Assembly (NCBI GenBank): GCA_024449915.1
Contig: JAMZAV010000295.1
Span: 372,001-436,000, forward strand
Reading direction: 5' to 3'
From: Sweltsa coloradensis
Lineage: Eukaryota > Arthropoda > Insecta > Plecoptera > Chloroperlidae
Length of the DNA: 64,000 nt
Numbering within the stretch: position 1 is the first letter of the stretch; each line of letters starts with the position of its first letter. Made by a program: the position numbers and the translations under genes. A model generated the notes under the pieces. The model worked only from the letters and a program-made list of their open reading frames with translations. It was not told the origin of the DNA and made no database searches. Positions 24,726-35,042 of the stretch are shown in pieces.

Positions 24726-25205
24726 TCGAAAACAAAATCAAGGGAAATGAATAAGATACTTTAAATTTAACAAGATTTTGAATTATTTTCATCGACAATT
24801 CCTGCTTTTAGGTGTAACAAAAAAAAATTGCTACTAATTTCCACAACAAATGCCGGTATCTGGACATGTTTAAACTTGAAGAAACACAACCCATTAACAT
24901 AACTAACCCAAGAATTCAGGGCACTTGCATAGTTCCCCAAGTATAAGTATTCCCAAGAATGTGCTGCTTAGTGCTCGGAATATATGCCAATATCCTCACC
25001 TAGATATCGGTTTGCGAGTAATATCTAAACAATGTGCAAGAACTAAACTACAATAGTTTCTTCTACTCTACTCAAGCGCCCGGCTCTGACAGTCAAGTAT
25101 ATCGGATAGTTGAGAATCTTTGTAGCCACTAACGACAGGACTTCGACCGCCTTCGTTTTGTGTGGTATAAGATAAAGCAATTTCTAGAACGTAATTTGTA
25201 TTTAT
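24726..25205. other. Non-coding DNA
   Basis: No gene or repeat recognised. Confidence 0.45.
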
Positions 25206-25280
25206 CACTTGACTTGACTTGACTTGACTTGACTTGACTTGACTTGACTTGACTTGACTTGACTTGACTTGACTTGACTT
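25206..25280. repeat. (ACTTG)15 pentanucleotide microsatellite
   Basis: Fifteen perfect tandem copies of a 5-bp unit. Because the period is 5 it leaves an artificial KSSQV-repeat open frame on the minus strand, which is not a gene. Confidence 0.97.
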
Positions 25281-25538
25281 AAGCTGACCGAAATTCATCT
25301 ACTTGAATCCACCTTTCTATACACTTGTGCTTTTTCGATAATACCCTGTTTACCCACCTCGATAAAAAATATATTATAAAAAAATATCATATATTATGCT
25401 TATCATTATATCATAAGGTACAATACTTTCTGTTTGCACCTCACATACCCACACTTGATGAATGTTAGGGAATAAAGCTCCCACATAAGAATCACTGTTC
25501 TGTCCGTCCGACCATCCGTCAGTGCGTGTGTCACTAAT
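25281..25538. other. Non-coding AT-rich DNA
   Basis: Short spacer between the microsatellite and the next TIR element. Nothing recognised. Confidence 0.5.
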
Positions 25539-25972
25539 CCATTGATATTATTACACACCTATAGTAGGCTAGATACGCAGTCTTCAATACCTCCGCACAG
25601 GCGCGAGCGTAGCAAATTAAAGAGTTAATCTGCCATCAACAAGATGGCGGTTTGGCGTTTTAATATATGCTTTTTTAATGCATTTAAGTATTTTACTGGA
25701 TTGTTTTATATGGTTTTAGCTTGTGCAGCATGATATTGAACAAACAGAAACAATAAGAAGTAATTGCATAAGGGAATTTAGTAATTATTTGATGTTAAAG
25801 GCTAGTATGCTTACCTGTCAACCTGGCGGCAATTATTTGGCAACTATTTGGGCTACAAATCGCTCCCATTTGATTAACATGCAAACTTCCATATTCAAGA
25901 TGGCTTCAAATTGTCACGGAAGTGGATTAATGACTGCTGATGTAGCCTACAATAGGTGTTTAATATCTATGC
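25539..25972 (+). mobile_element. TIR element M6, short copy
   Basis: Ends are inverted copies containing ACACCTATAGTAGGCTAGAT (left) and TGTAGCCTACAATAGGTGTT (right). The interior matches the minus-strand element at 40585-41409, including GGTTTTAGCTTGTGCAGCAT and AAACAGAAACRATAAGAAGT. A 133-codon frame (25723-26124, GTG start) runs through it and past its end. The other copy has a similar frame of 93 codons for part of the length, but neither has a recognised domain. Confidence 0.7.
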
Positions 25973-26081
25973 ACTTATCACACTTAAAACAGAACTCGAC
26001 GTCCGACATACATGCTGTATTGTTGGCATTGCCCACCAACAAGATAGTAGGGGGGCAACAGGTAGGCCCTATCCCGTGCAT

Positions 26082-26690
26082 CTTTCGTGAAGAGTATTGC
26101 GGTAAGTTGTATTCTATTAGGTAGTAGGATACAAGTTTTTTGCACTTTCCTTGCAGGTCATGCTATGCTGCAGATGGCGTCGTGTCGTAGCGACGCCCTA
26201 ACACGTTTTTTAAGAGGGATGATTTTTTTATCTCGTGTGCCTTTCGTGATAGAGTATTGCGGTTAACTGTATTCTATTAGGTAATAGCATACAAGATCTT
26301 AGCACCTACCTTGCAGGTTCTGGTACGCTTCAAAGGGCGTCGGGGGCGTCGCGAAGTCCTAAAACGTTTTTTAAGAGGGATGCTTTTTTTATCTCGTGTG
26401 TCTTTCGTGATAGAGTATTGCGGTTAACTGTATTCTATTAGGTAATAGCATACAAGGTTTTTGCACCCACCTTGCAGTGCCCGGTACGCTTCAGAGGGCG
26501 TCAAGGGCGTCGCGACGCCCCAAAACATTTTTTTAAGAGAGATGATTTTTTATCTCGTGTGCCTTTCGGAGTATTGCGGTGAACTGTATTCTATTAAGTA
26601 ATAGCATTGAAGTTTTTAGCACCTACCCTGCAGGCTCCGACACCATTGACTAGCGCAACGTGACAAACAGCTTTTTTAAGAGAAACCGAT
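26082..26690 (+). repeat. 160-bp tandem satellite, ~3.7 copies
   Basis: Units begin CTTTCGTGATAGAGTATTGC-like at 26082, 26241, 26402 and 26563, spacing 159-161 bp. Shared parts are TGTATTCTATTAGGTAATAG, CACCTACCTTGCAG, GGCGTCGCGACG and TTTTTTAAGAGGGATG. The last unit is degraded. The array starts about 110 bp from the right end of the short M6 copy, whose long frame runs into it. Confidence 0.9.
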
Positions 26691-26955
26691 CTATTCACTG
26701 GACACATTCAACCCGCGGAACACAGAATTCAACTAAGTAATCCGACAAAATAGAATTATTAGACCTACGTTCTAAGACGGCTTCAATCACAGATTCACAT
26801 TCGTATGCAGAACAGATACTGAAGTCATTCAAAATTAATAAAACGTGCCTATAGCTGAACGAACGGACTTCGCATTGAAGCAAGACCAACACAAGACCAA
26901 CTAGCTTCACTCGACACAAATTTAGAATAATTTGATCGTTTTTAAATCGTTTCAT
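26691..26955. other. Non-coding DNA, one anonymous frame
   Basis: An 86-codon minus-strand frame (26695-26955) has no recognisable motif. No other structure seen. Confidence 0.4.
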
Positions 26956-27136
26956 ATCATTTATTTGTTAACAAATTGTTGTGTTTAAATGCATGTTTTG
27001 AATGCATATTCAGATATGTACTTAAATTAGTTTATTGTAGTTTCGGCATCATGTATTAGATTATTAGTTGTCCTCCTTGTAAAGTCAGTTGTATACAATG
27101 AACAGATAGACGTTAAATAAAATAATAATAAATAAG
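26956..27136 (+). mobile_element. LINE-like 3' tail, copy d
   Basis: Shares TTGTTAACAAATTGTTGTGT, AGTTTATTGTAGTTTCGGCA and TTAGTTGTCCTCCTTGTAAA with copies b and c and ends in an (AAT)n tail. Several 1-bp deletions relative to copy b. Confidence 0.65.
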
Positions 27137-27504
27137 CTATGATGAGAGTCGGAAGACACATGCTCTAACAAAGACGGCCGCCATATTGGAAATAACTAAT
27201 GCACTCAAGATGCACTCTTATGCATAGGCTAGCCTCCCCTACTTGGAGCATCTAATGAGCATGGTCAAACCAAAAGTAGCATAATATACGATTCTTGCGG
27301 ATTATGTGGGTGAACCATGGTTGAACGCTGGACGAAGCTAACACCACGTCTGCACTTGATACTTAAGTATTACTTAAGTATTCTTGCCTTCTTTAGTACC
27401 TATAGAGTCTACTCGACACGAGTACTTAAGAAAGTAAGCTTACCTAAGTCAAGAATTAAGTACCCAGTAGCGACATGGTAATACAGCAGCTGTTACTCAA
27501 AAAC
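27137..27504. other. Non-coding DNA
   Basis: No gene or repeat recognised, except repeated AAGTACTTAAG-type strings at 27360-27470 that form weak hairpins. Confidence 0.45.
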
Positions 27505-28075
27505 ATATTTCGTTCAGGCTTACTAGTAATGAATTAAACAATTAACATAAAAATTATAAGGTCCACCATGATCCGAAAAAAAATTGTCATGCTTGGTATT
27601 TTTCGAGCTAGGTCCCATCAGCAAAAATCTCCCATAAGAAATAACATAGGGACGATCTTTATGCCCCGTGACCTTGGAGGATTTTGATCCCCAAAAAATT
27701 GGCCATTTCTACATCATTTTCTGTAAATTCTCTTTCTTTTGTTTTGTAATTTGGTCAAGTGGTGTGATTTTGGAATGCATATTTTTGCGTGTTTGAGAGT
27801 ATATTTATTCACATTTTCAAGACAATATGTTATAAATGAGCATTTTTGATTGTTACGATGCTCTAGTATGTATGTGGAACAAAAAAAAGCAGGTTAAAAC
27901 CGCTTTAAGAAATTTCCCTAAACGACAATTTTCGTAAATTACTGCATCAAAAAAATTGAAAAATTCGTGTAATATCGCAGTTACAAGATATAATTTTTAA
28001 ACGGTCTTTTTAGTATAGAATTTTGCTCTAGATTATGCGGTAAAAACGTTTTGGGGGGAAATAGCCACTTTAAGT
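27505..28075 (+). repeat. 600-bp dispersed non-coding repeat (R600), copy 2
   Basis: Counterpart of 13380-13978. The core at 27631-27686 (CCCATAAGAAATAACAT to GAGGATTTTG) is nearly identical to the other copy while the rest is clearly diverged with many indels. Both copies close with a GGGGGNAATAG-like string. No terminal inverted repeat is obvious. Confidence 0.75.
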
Positions 28076-28365
28076 AATAAATGGACCTTGGAAAGCTTGT
28101 ATAAATATCTTGGAGGCAGTGGTATCCTAACACAATTCTACCGACCAAATAATTTATCGACAGAGCAAGCGCAAAGCCATTAATATATTTTCGGATATTT
28201 CCTTTGCAAGCAGGCTGTAGATAAAAAAGGCAAAACTCAACGACACTGATTTTTATTTAAAGTCAGTTCCTTGAACCCGTCATAATAATATGTTTTGATA
28301 ATAATCAGTTACAAAATATTCAGATTCTGTTTCGCTTTGTAGAGTATGGGTAGAAAGACGAGACG

Positions 28366-29647
28366 ATGCTCGACGGGATGCGGACGAAACTAAGAGGATC
28401 CCACACAACGACAGAGCAGATAATCCCGTCTGGCAGCATCAAGACACTGCCTGAAGAGCTCCTACTCAACATCTTCTCGTATCTGAGTCTGTCCGAGCTC
28501 TGCAATGTCGTGCCTCGAGTGTGTAGACAGTGGGAGCGACTACACTGGGACCCCCAGCTCTACGGCGTGAATAGAATACCAGAAGGTGAGAAAACACTCG
28601 AATATGTGTTTGGTGAAGACTTATTTGGTAGTCCCGGGGGTGACTTGAAGCTGAGCACCAACCCAAGATCCGACATTTGTTTTCAATCGAAGCATTTAGG
28701 CTTAGACAAGGTGTACATCAAGAAACTGGTCAAGAAATGTATAGAGACTCACAATGAGAAGAAACTAAATGGAGAAGATGGATGCAAATTTAAGAGTGTG
28801 TATTATAAGGACTTATTGTCATGCTTGCCCATCTGCAGGTACTGGATTTGAATAAATTTAAAACAGAAAATGCTGGTTTTAGATGGTTATCAAACCTCTT
28901 GGGATGCTGCGTACAACTAGAGGAGCTCAGGGTTTTCGAGGTTAATTACGTCATGACAAGTGCAGAGGTGACAGAACTGTGTGACCTGCTAAAAGGGACT
29001 CCTACGTTTGTTGTATTTGAAGTTTGATGGGTGGACTGCAGAATGTTTAAAGGCCATCACCAGTTGTCAGCATCTTGGAAAGTTGAGCATATATAAGCCT
29101 AAAGCTGGCGTTATTTCCCATGAATCTCTCGTAGCTATTGGCAACATGCCAGAGCTGAGTGATCTTTCATTTTGCTATTGTTATTGGTCAGAAATCTCAT
29201 TGTCTTCCTTGTTTTCTGGCTCTGGATTAAAAGACTTGACGATATTCGAACTTATTCATACCAACTACAATCACAAGAACTAAAAGACATTGGTACAAAA
29301 CTGAAGAACCTGAATGAATTGTCTGTGCAAGTGTGAGAAGATCAGGAGATTCGCTTTATTCCAACAGACAAACCTCATTGCTATCTAAAGGGTTACTCGA
29401 CAGCTTCATCACGAACTGCAATAAACTGGAAGTATTATATATACATTGTGAGTGGGAGAATCCTTCAGCGGAAACCTTACTGATGATACCTAAGTACTTA
29501 CCGGGCCTCAAGAGACTCCACGTGTTTTGTCCCGAGCTACCTGAGAGTGATTGGAGGACGACCCTGAAGACATTGATGCCCCGCCTTGTCATTCGTACAG
29601 ATGCCCGTCTCATTTACCTTCCAAGACCCACCAAGGAAGCCGCTTAG
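28366..29647 (+). pseudogene. F-box/LRR gene, frameshifted paralogue
   Basis: The conceptual product matches the intact gene at 60450-61661 throughout. After MRTKLRGSH comes an F-box at residues 25-67 (SIKTLPEELLLNIFSYL... then CRQWERLHWDPQLY), then a linker and LRR-like segments (LEELRVFEV, LGKLSIYKP, LSDLSFCYC, LKDLTIFEL, LKRLHVFCPELP) and a matching C-terminus (TLMPRLVIR). The frame changes about four times: a missing base near 28806-28820, an extra base near 29000-29003, a missing base at about 29250-29277, and another loss near 29330-29340. There is no intron and no in-frame nonsense codon apart from those caused by the shifts. A polyadenylation signal AATAAA lies at 29726. F-box proteins bind SKP1 and present substrates to SCF ubiquitin ligases. 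This copy would give only a truncated F-box fragment of 161 residues. Sequencing error is an alternative, because the pieces still align well. Confidence 0.75.
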
Positions 29648-29725
29648 TAGTTTTTTCCATAACTATGTTACTAAATATTATTTAACGTAGAATTTGTTTA
29701 TAATTTCGTTAAACTTCACATTTTG

Positions 29726-29731
29726 AATAAA
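29726..29731 (+). promoter_or_regulatory. Putative polyadenylation signal AATAAA
   Basis: Canonical hexamer 79 bp after the stop of the frameshifted F-box gene, plausibly its 3'-end signal. AT-rich context makes chance occurrence possible. Confidence 0.45.
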
Positions 29732-30189
29732 TTGTCTGCATTTCTACATTCTTCTTGTTACTTCTTGATTATGATTTTCTTGAAATTTTGACTTCCAGTA
29801 CGATTTATAATTTATTCATCAATACTGTTCAGACATGTCTGAAGGGTTTGACGATTCGATTTGACGCCATCAACAAAAAATGACGTCATAAACAACGATC
29901 GAAAGATCTCGATCGACATTGAAAACTAGAATAAAACCCCCAAAAAATTCCGCAAATCAATTTATTTCTCGTTCTAGAAAGTTGTTGCTAAATATAATGT
30001 TTGAAAATTTATGTGCCCGAAACCTACACTATTTTGCAAAAGAAGCGCCGATTGGGCTGCTACTATTTCGGAATCGTCATTTTTTGCTCTTACTCATAAT
30101 ATAACCTTCTAATAGATCTACAGAATGTTTCTGGAGTCCCCGGAAGGAAGGAGGGGTAAAAAGTAACCACACACGTTTGAAAATGTTTG
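29732..30189. other. Non-coding DNA
   Basis: Contains a perfect CRE-like TGACGTCA at 29881 and a self-complementary CGATCGAAAGATCTCGATCG at about 29897. Neither is tied to a gene. Nothing else recognised. Confidence 0.4.
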
Positions 30190-30205
30190 ACCCGGCACCT
30201 CCACC
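30190..30205 (+). repeat. ACCCGGCACCTCCACC motif, copy 3 of 4
   Basis: Same 16-bp motif and orientation as at 3815, 14026 and 49325, again followed by AAAA. The left flank does not resemble the first two copies. Confidence 0.7.
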
Positions 30206-30575
30206 AAAACATGATTTCACGGGGAACTTTTGTATTTTGCCTTCCTAGTCGATCTTGAGTAATCAGCTTTGACCCCTCCTTAGGGTTCTCTCTATGCCAG
30301 TGCTTATCATGGAAATACTCTCATTTGCATATTTTTTAATGAGTTTGTTTGTTTAAAATTTTCCACATTATAACTACACCGTTATATTGGTTTGAATTAA
30401 ATGCGATTAATGAACCGCAATCGTTATATTATTGTCTCCTTATGGAATGCACTTCCAAATGAATTAAAAACAGACTGAAGTTTCAATAACACCATACAAG
30501 ATAACTACAAGTAGGTTGAAGTTTTTTTTTAGTTGTGGCATTGTTAAGTTTAGTTTCTGTATAGATATTTAATAA
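30206..30575. other. Non-coding AT-rich DNA
   Basis: Nothing recognised before the first family A element. Confidence 0.5.
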
Positions 30576-31591
30576 TTAAGCGAGCGAAGCGAGCGTTTCC
30601 ATTTGACTCTGCCGGAAAAAATAGTCACTGGTTTTGTTTTTTTTTTTGTTTGTTTGTTTGTTTTTTTTTTGTTTTTTTTTTTTGTTTGTATGTCTCGCGA
30701 TAACGTTCGAACGGAGGCTCGGATCGAGTTGAAATTTTTTTGGACCATCCGCAAGCTTTGTTCTCGATTGAATGCCATTAGTTTTGTGGCAAAATCGTTC
30801 AAAAAGTTAAAAAGTTACATTAAAGTTAATCCAAAGTTTTTTTTCAAACTCAACGGCGACAAAATCTGAGATAGCCAAATCATTTAGAATGTCCGTCCGG
30901 TCACGAATATGTTAATTTTATTTTGATCCGATAAGTAGTGTAGATGGAAATTACATTATAACAAAGTACGGTTACCATGGCAACGGAAAGTCGTGCAGCT
31001 TTTTGGCTCATGATAGCGGTCGAACGGAGGCTCGGATCGAGTTGAAATTTTCACCATCCGCAAGCTTTGTTCTCGATTGAATGCCATTAGTTTTGTGGCA
31101 AAATCGTTCAAAAAGTTAAAAAGTTACATTAAAGTTAATCGAAAGTTTTTTTTTCAAACTCAACGGCGACAAAATCTGAGATAGCCAAATCATTTAGAAT
31201 GTCCGTCCGGTCACGAATATGTTAATTTTATTTTGATCCGATTAGTAGTGTAGATGGAAATTACATTATAACAAAAGTAACGTTGCCATGGCAACGAAAG
31301 ACGCGCGAAGTTTCTAATGCACTGCCACCTAGAAGTAATCAAAATACTTTCGAGGAAGCAGTCTATTATTGTCAACAAAGAGTTTAAATAGTTTTCCCAA
31401 GGAGCCAAGGTCCTCTAGATGGCGGTGGATTTTAAAGTAAAGATTTAAACACGGGTTTACCCAAATGCCTTGGCAATAATAAATAATACTGGAAACGTGA
31501 ACGTCGTAAATTTTAAAATTTTAAAAAATGTGCAATGTGGATCTAGCTAAAGCACGTGCTCGCTTATCAACGCGTCCAACTGAGCGTTTCC
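30576..31591 (+). mobile_element. Family A element A1 (Helitron2-like, non-autonomous)
   Basis: Starts TTAAGCGAGCGAAGCGAGCG, continues GTTTCCATTTGACTCTGCCG and a T-rich tract, then two internal tandem copies (30690 and 31013) of a block holding ACGGAGGCTCGGATCGAGTT, ATTGAATGCCATTAGTTTTG and ATGTCCGTCCGGTCACGAAT. A unique 3' part follows (GCACTGCCACCTAGAAGTAA, CCTCTAGATGGCGGTGGA) and then GCACGTGCTCGCTTATCAAC-GCGTCCAACTGAGCGTTTCC. The start TTAAGCGAGC is repeated inverted as GCTCGCTTAT before the terminal tail, an asymmetric TIR. The final CTAG is lost because the end runs directly into the body of A2 at a shared GAGCGTTTCC. Open frames inside are antisense read-throughs. Confidence 0.7.
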
Positions 31592-31964
31592 ATTTGACTC
31601 TGCCGGAAAAATTAGTCACTGTTTTTTTTTTTGTTTTTTTGTTTTTTTGTTTGTATGTCTCGCCATAACGTTCGAACGGAGGCTCGGATCGAGTTGAAAT
31701 TTTGACCATCCGCAAGCTTCGTTCTCGATTGAATGCCATTAGTTTTGTGGCAAAATCGTTCAAAAAGTTAAAAAGTTACATTAAAGTTAATCGAAAGTTT
31801 TTTTTTTCAAACTAAACGGCGACAAAATCTGAAATAGACAAATCATTTAGAATGTCCGTCCGGTCACGAATATGTTAATTTATTTTGATCCGATAAGTAG
31901 TGTAGATGGAAATTACATAACTAGGAAACGCTCAGTTGGACGCGTTAATAAGCGAGCACGTGCT
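31582..31964. mobile_element. Family A hybrid A2 with inverted 3' end
   Basis: Body sequence (ATTTGACTCTGCCG to GTGTAGATGGAAATTACAT) in plus orientation but lacking its own 5' terminus, joined at 31921 to an inverted family-A 3' terminus (CTAGGAAACGCTCAGTTGG to GAGCACGTGCT). Both joints fall in sequence shared between the two ends of the family, so the hybrid probably arose by recombination or template switching. Confidence 0.65.
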
Positions 31965-31967
31965 TAA

Positions 31968-32962
31968 TTAAGCGAGCGAAGCGAGCGTTTCCATTTGACT
32001 CTGCCGGAAAAATTTGTCACTCGTTTTGTTTTGTTTTGTTTTTTTTGTTTTTTTTTTGTTTGTTTGTCTCGCCATAACGTTCGAACGGAAGCTCGGATCG
32101 AGTTGAAATTTGACCATCCGCAAGCTTTGTTCTCGATTGAATGCCATTAGTTTTGTGGCAAAATCGTTCAAAAAGTTAAAAAGTTACATTAAAGTTAATC
32201 GAAAGTTTTTTTTTTAAACTTCACGGCGACAAAATCTGAGATGGCCAAATCATTTAGAATGTCCGTCCGGTCACGAATATGTTAATTTTATTTTGATCCG
32301 ATAAGTAGTGTAGATGGAAATTACATTATAACAAAGTACGGTTACCATGGCAACGGAAAGTCGTGCAGCTTTTTTGGCTCATGATAGCGGTCGAACGGAG
32401 GCTCGGATCGAGTTGAAATTTTCACCATCCGCAAGCTTTGTTCTCGATTGAATGCCATTAGTTTTGTGGCAAAATCGTTCAAAAAGTTAAAAAGTTACAT
32501 TAAAGTTAATCGAAAGTTTTTTTTTTCAAACTCAACGGCGACAAAATCTGAGATAGCCAAATCATTTAGAATGTCCGTCCGTCCGGTCACGAATATGTTA
32601 ATTTTATTTTGATCCGATAAGTAGTGTAGATGGAAATTACATTATAACAAAAGTAACGTTGCCATGGCAACGAAAAGACGCGCGAAGTTTCTAATGCACT
32701 GCCACCTAGAAGTAATCAAAATACTTTCGAGGAAGCAGTCTATTATTTGTCAACAAAGATTTTTAAATAGTTTTTCCCAAGGAGTCAATGTCCTCTAGAT
32801 GGCAGTAAAGATTTAAACACGGGTTTACCCAAATACCTTGGCAATAATAAATAATACTGGAAACGCGAACGTCGTAAATTTTAAAATTTAAAAAAATGTG
32901 CAATGTGGGTCTAGCTATAGCACGTGCTCGCTTATCAACGCGTCCAACTGAGCGTTTCCTAG
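31968..32962 (+). mobile_element. Family A element A3, full length
   Basis: The best complete copy. 5' terminus TTAAGCGAGCGAAGCGAG. Two internal repeats of the ACGGARGCTCGGATCGAG block (32089, 32395). 3' part with GCACTGCCACCTAGAAG. End GCACGTGCTCGCTTATCAAC followed by GCGTCCAACTGAGCGTTTCC and terminal TAG (CTAG at 32959-32962). Length about 995 bp. No transposase is encoded. Confidence 0.75.
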
Positions 32963-33050
32963 AAGCTTTGCACCCACATTGCACATTTTTTTTAAATTTT
33001 AAAATCTGCGACGTTCGCTGTCCACAGGGCCATGTTTCCAATATTATTTA
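32963..33050 (-). repeat. Family A inverted fragment
   Basis: Contains CCCACATTGCACATTTTTTT and TTTTAAAATCTGCGACGTTC, the reverse complement of the 3' region of A1/A3, without termini. It separates A3 from the inverted A4. Confidence 0.7.
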
Positions 33051-33731
33051 CTAGGAAACGCTCAGTTAGACGCGTTAATAAGCGAGCACGTGCTATAGCT
33101 AGACCAAATTTATGGCGTTTGCGTTTCCAATATTATTTATTATTGCCAAGGTATTTGGGTAAACCCGTGTGTGAAAACCTTTACTTTGTGGATAAAATCC
33201 ACCGCCATCTAGAGGACCTTGACTCCTTGGGAAAACTATTTAAACTCTTTGGTGACAAATAATAGACTGCTTTCTCGAAATTATGTTGATTACTTCTAGG
33301 TGGCAGTGTATTAGATAGAAACTTCGCGCGTCTTTTCGTTGCCATGGCAACGTTACTTTTGTTATAATGTAATTTCCATCTACACTATTATCGGATCAAA
33401 AAAATTTACATATTCTTGACCGGACGGACATTCTAAATGATTTGGCTATCTCAGTTTTTTGTCGCCGGTTAGTTTGAAAAAAAAACTTTCGATTAACTTT
33501 AATGTAACTTTTTAACTTTTTGGACGATTTTGCCACAAAACTAATGGCATTCAATCGAGAACAAAGCTTGCGGATGGTCAAAATTTCAACTCGATCCGAG
33601 CCTCCGTTCGAACGTTATCGCGAGACATACAAACAAAAAAAAACAAACAACAAAACAAACAAAAAAAAACAAAACCAGTGACTATTTTTTCCGGCAGAGT
33701 CAAATGGAAACGCTCGCTTCGCTCGCTTAAT
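33051..33731 (-). mobile_element. Family A element A4, inverted
   Basis: Begins with the 3' terminus on the complementary strand (CTAGGAAACGCTCAGTTAG, then GCGAGCACGTGCTATAGC) and ends GCTCGCTTCGCTCGCTTAA. It carries one copy of the internal block instead of two, hence the shorter 680 bp. Poly-A-rich tracts lie at 33640-33670. Confidence 0.75.
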
Positions 33732-34362
33732 TATTGCCAAGGTATTTGGGTAAACCCGTGTGTAAGTAAACCTTTACTTTGTGGACAATGACGTACATAT
33801 AACTTATATTTGTCATTGTTTGTGGATGAAATCCACCGCCATCTAGAGGACCTTGACACCTTGGGAAAACTATTTAATTAAACTCTTTGTTGACAAATAA
33901 TAGACTGCTTCCTCAAAAGTATTTTGATAACTTCTAGGTGGCAGTGCATTAGAAACTTCGCGCGTCTTTTCGTTGCCATGGCAACGTTACTTTTGTTATA
34001 ATGTAATTTCCATCTACACTACTTATCGGATCAAAATAAAATTAACATATTCGTGACCGGACGGACATTCTAAATGATTTGGCTATCTCAGATTTTGTCG
34101 CCGTTTAGTTTGAAAAAAAAAAACTTTCGATTAACTTTAATGTAACTTTTTAACTTTTTGAACGATTTGCCACAAAACTAATGGCATTCAATCGAGAACG
34201 AAGCTTGCGGATGGTCAAAATTTCAACTCGATCCGAGCCTCCGTTCGAACGTTATGGCGAGACATACAAACAAAAAAAACAAACAAACAAAAAAAAAAAA
34301 AAAAAAACAGTGACTAATTTTTCCGGCAGAGTCAAATGGAAACGCTCGCTTCGCTCGCTTAA
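33732..34362 (-). mobile_element. Family A element A5, inverted, 3' end missing
   Basis: Directly abuts A4 without its CTAG terminus and starts inside the element at TTGCCAAGGTATTTGGGTAA. It includes an extra 40 bp at 33790-33830 relative to A4 and ends TCGCTTCGCTCGCTTAA. The A4-A5 joint may be a tandem array junction. Confidence 0.7.
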
Positions 34363-34363
34363 T

Positions 34364-34440
34364 AACAAAAGTAACGTTGCCATGGCAACGAAAAGACGCG
34401 CGAAGTTTCTAATGCACTGCCACCTAGAAGTAATCAAAAT
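34364..34440 (+). repeat. Family A fragment
   Basis: TAACAAAAGTAACGTTGCCA through CACCTAGAAGTAATCAAAAT in plus orientation, 77 bp of the element interior, ending exactly where the large palindrome starts. Confidence 0.7.
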
Positions 34441-34920
34441 CCCCCCAAAATACAAAAATTTGTAAAAAAGACGGCAGCCAAGCTCTCCTTCAAAAGTCTT
34501 CGGCTGTGAATGCTGTGAGATATAGAAGTTGAGCCAAGCTTTTTATTCTTTCTCCCTAGTTTCGCTTTGAAAATATGTAAGATCATTTCGCCTGTTGACG
34601 AGCGCCAAGCCAACGATTTTTGTGGTAAAAAAAGTAAAATTTTTAAACTCGAAATCATAAAAAAAATGACTTGGCCATTAATGGCCAAGTCATTTTTTTT
34701 ATGATTTCGAGTTTAAAAATTTACTTTTTTTTACCACAAAAATCGTTGGCTTGGCGCTCGTCAACAGGCGAAATGATCTTACATATTTTCAAAGCGAAAC
34801 TAGGGAGAAAGAATAAAAAGCTTGGCTCAACTTCTATATCTCACAGCATTCACAGCCGAAGACTTTTGAAAGGAGAGCTTGGCTGCCGTCTTTTTTACAA
34901 ATTTTTTGTATTTTGGGGGG
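34441..34920. repeat. 480-bp palindrome with no spacer
   Basis: Two arms of 240 bp are inverted copies around GGCCATTAATGGCC (34673-34686). Outer edges are CCCCCCAAAATACAAAAA and its complement. Arms differ by only a few 1-bp indels, so both strands give nearly the same translation (about 70 residues beginning MAINGQVIFF). The sequence is unrelated to families A and B. It may be a hairpin artefact of sequencing or assembly, or a very recent inverted duplication. Confidence 0.9.
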
Positions 34921-35042
34921 ATATTACATCTTTTTGTTGTTCGTTGCGCTATCAAGGTGTGAATGATGGACTTTGAATGATTAAATTTGTTAAGTTCAAA
35001 GTTGTTTTTTTACATTTTTGGGCCCACGGTCCCCCAAAGATA
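34921..35042. other. Short spacer
   Basis: Nothing recognised between the palindrome and the SINE tail. Confidence 0.5.

Noticed and set aside
25068..25298. Protein with a KSSQV repeat
   Set aside because: It is a 5-bp microsatellite translated in one frame.
28366..28851. Calling the first 161 codons a complete small F-box gene
   Set aside because: The homology continues past the stop in other frames, so it is the first piece of a frameshifted longer gene.
29881..29888. CRE-like TGACGTCA (also at 50813)
   Set aside because: Single 8-bp sites without any nearby promoter or gene start are not enough to call a regulatory element.
30569..34465. Repeated peptides beginning MNDFATKLMAFNRE or MAFNRERSLRMV
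   Set aside because: They are the minus-strand reading of family A element bodies, broken by T-rich tracts and differing by frameshifts. No sign of coding selection.
34434..34976. Two nearly identical 84- and 101-codon proteins on opposite strands
   Set aside because: They are the same sequence read from both arms of the spacerless palindrome.
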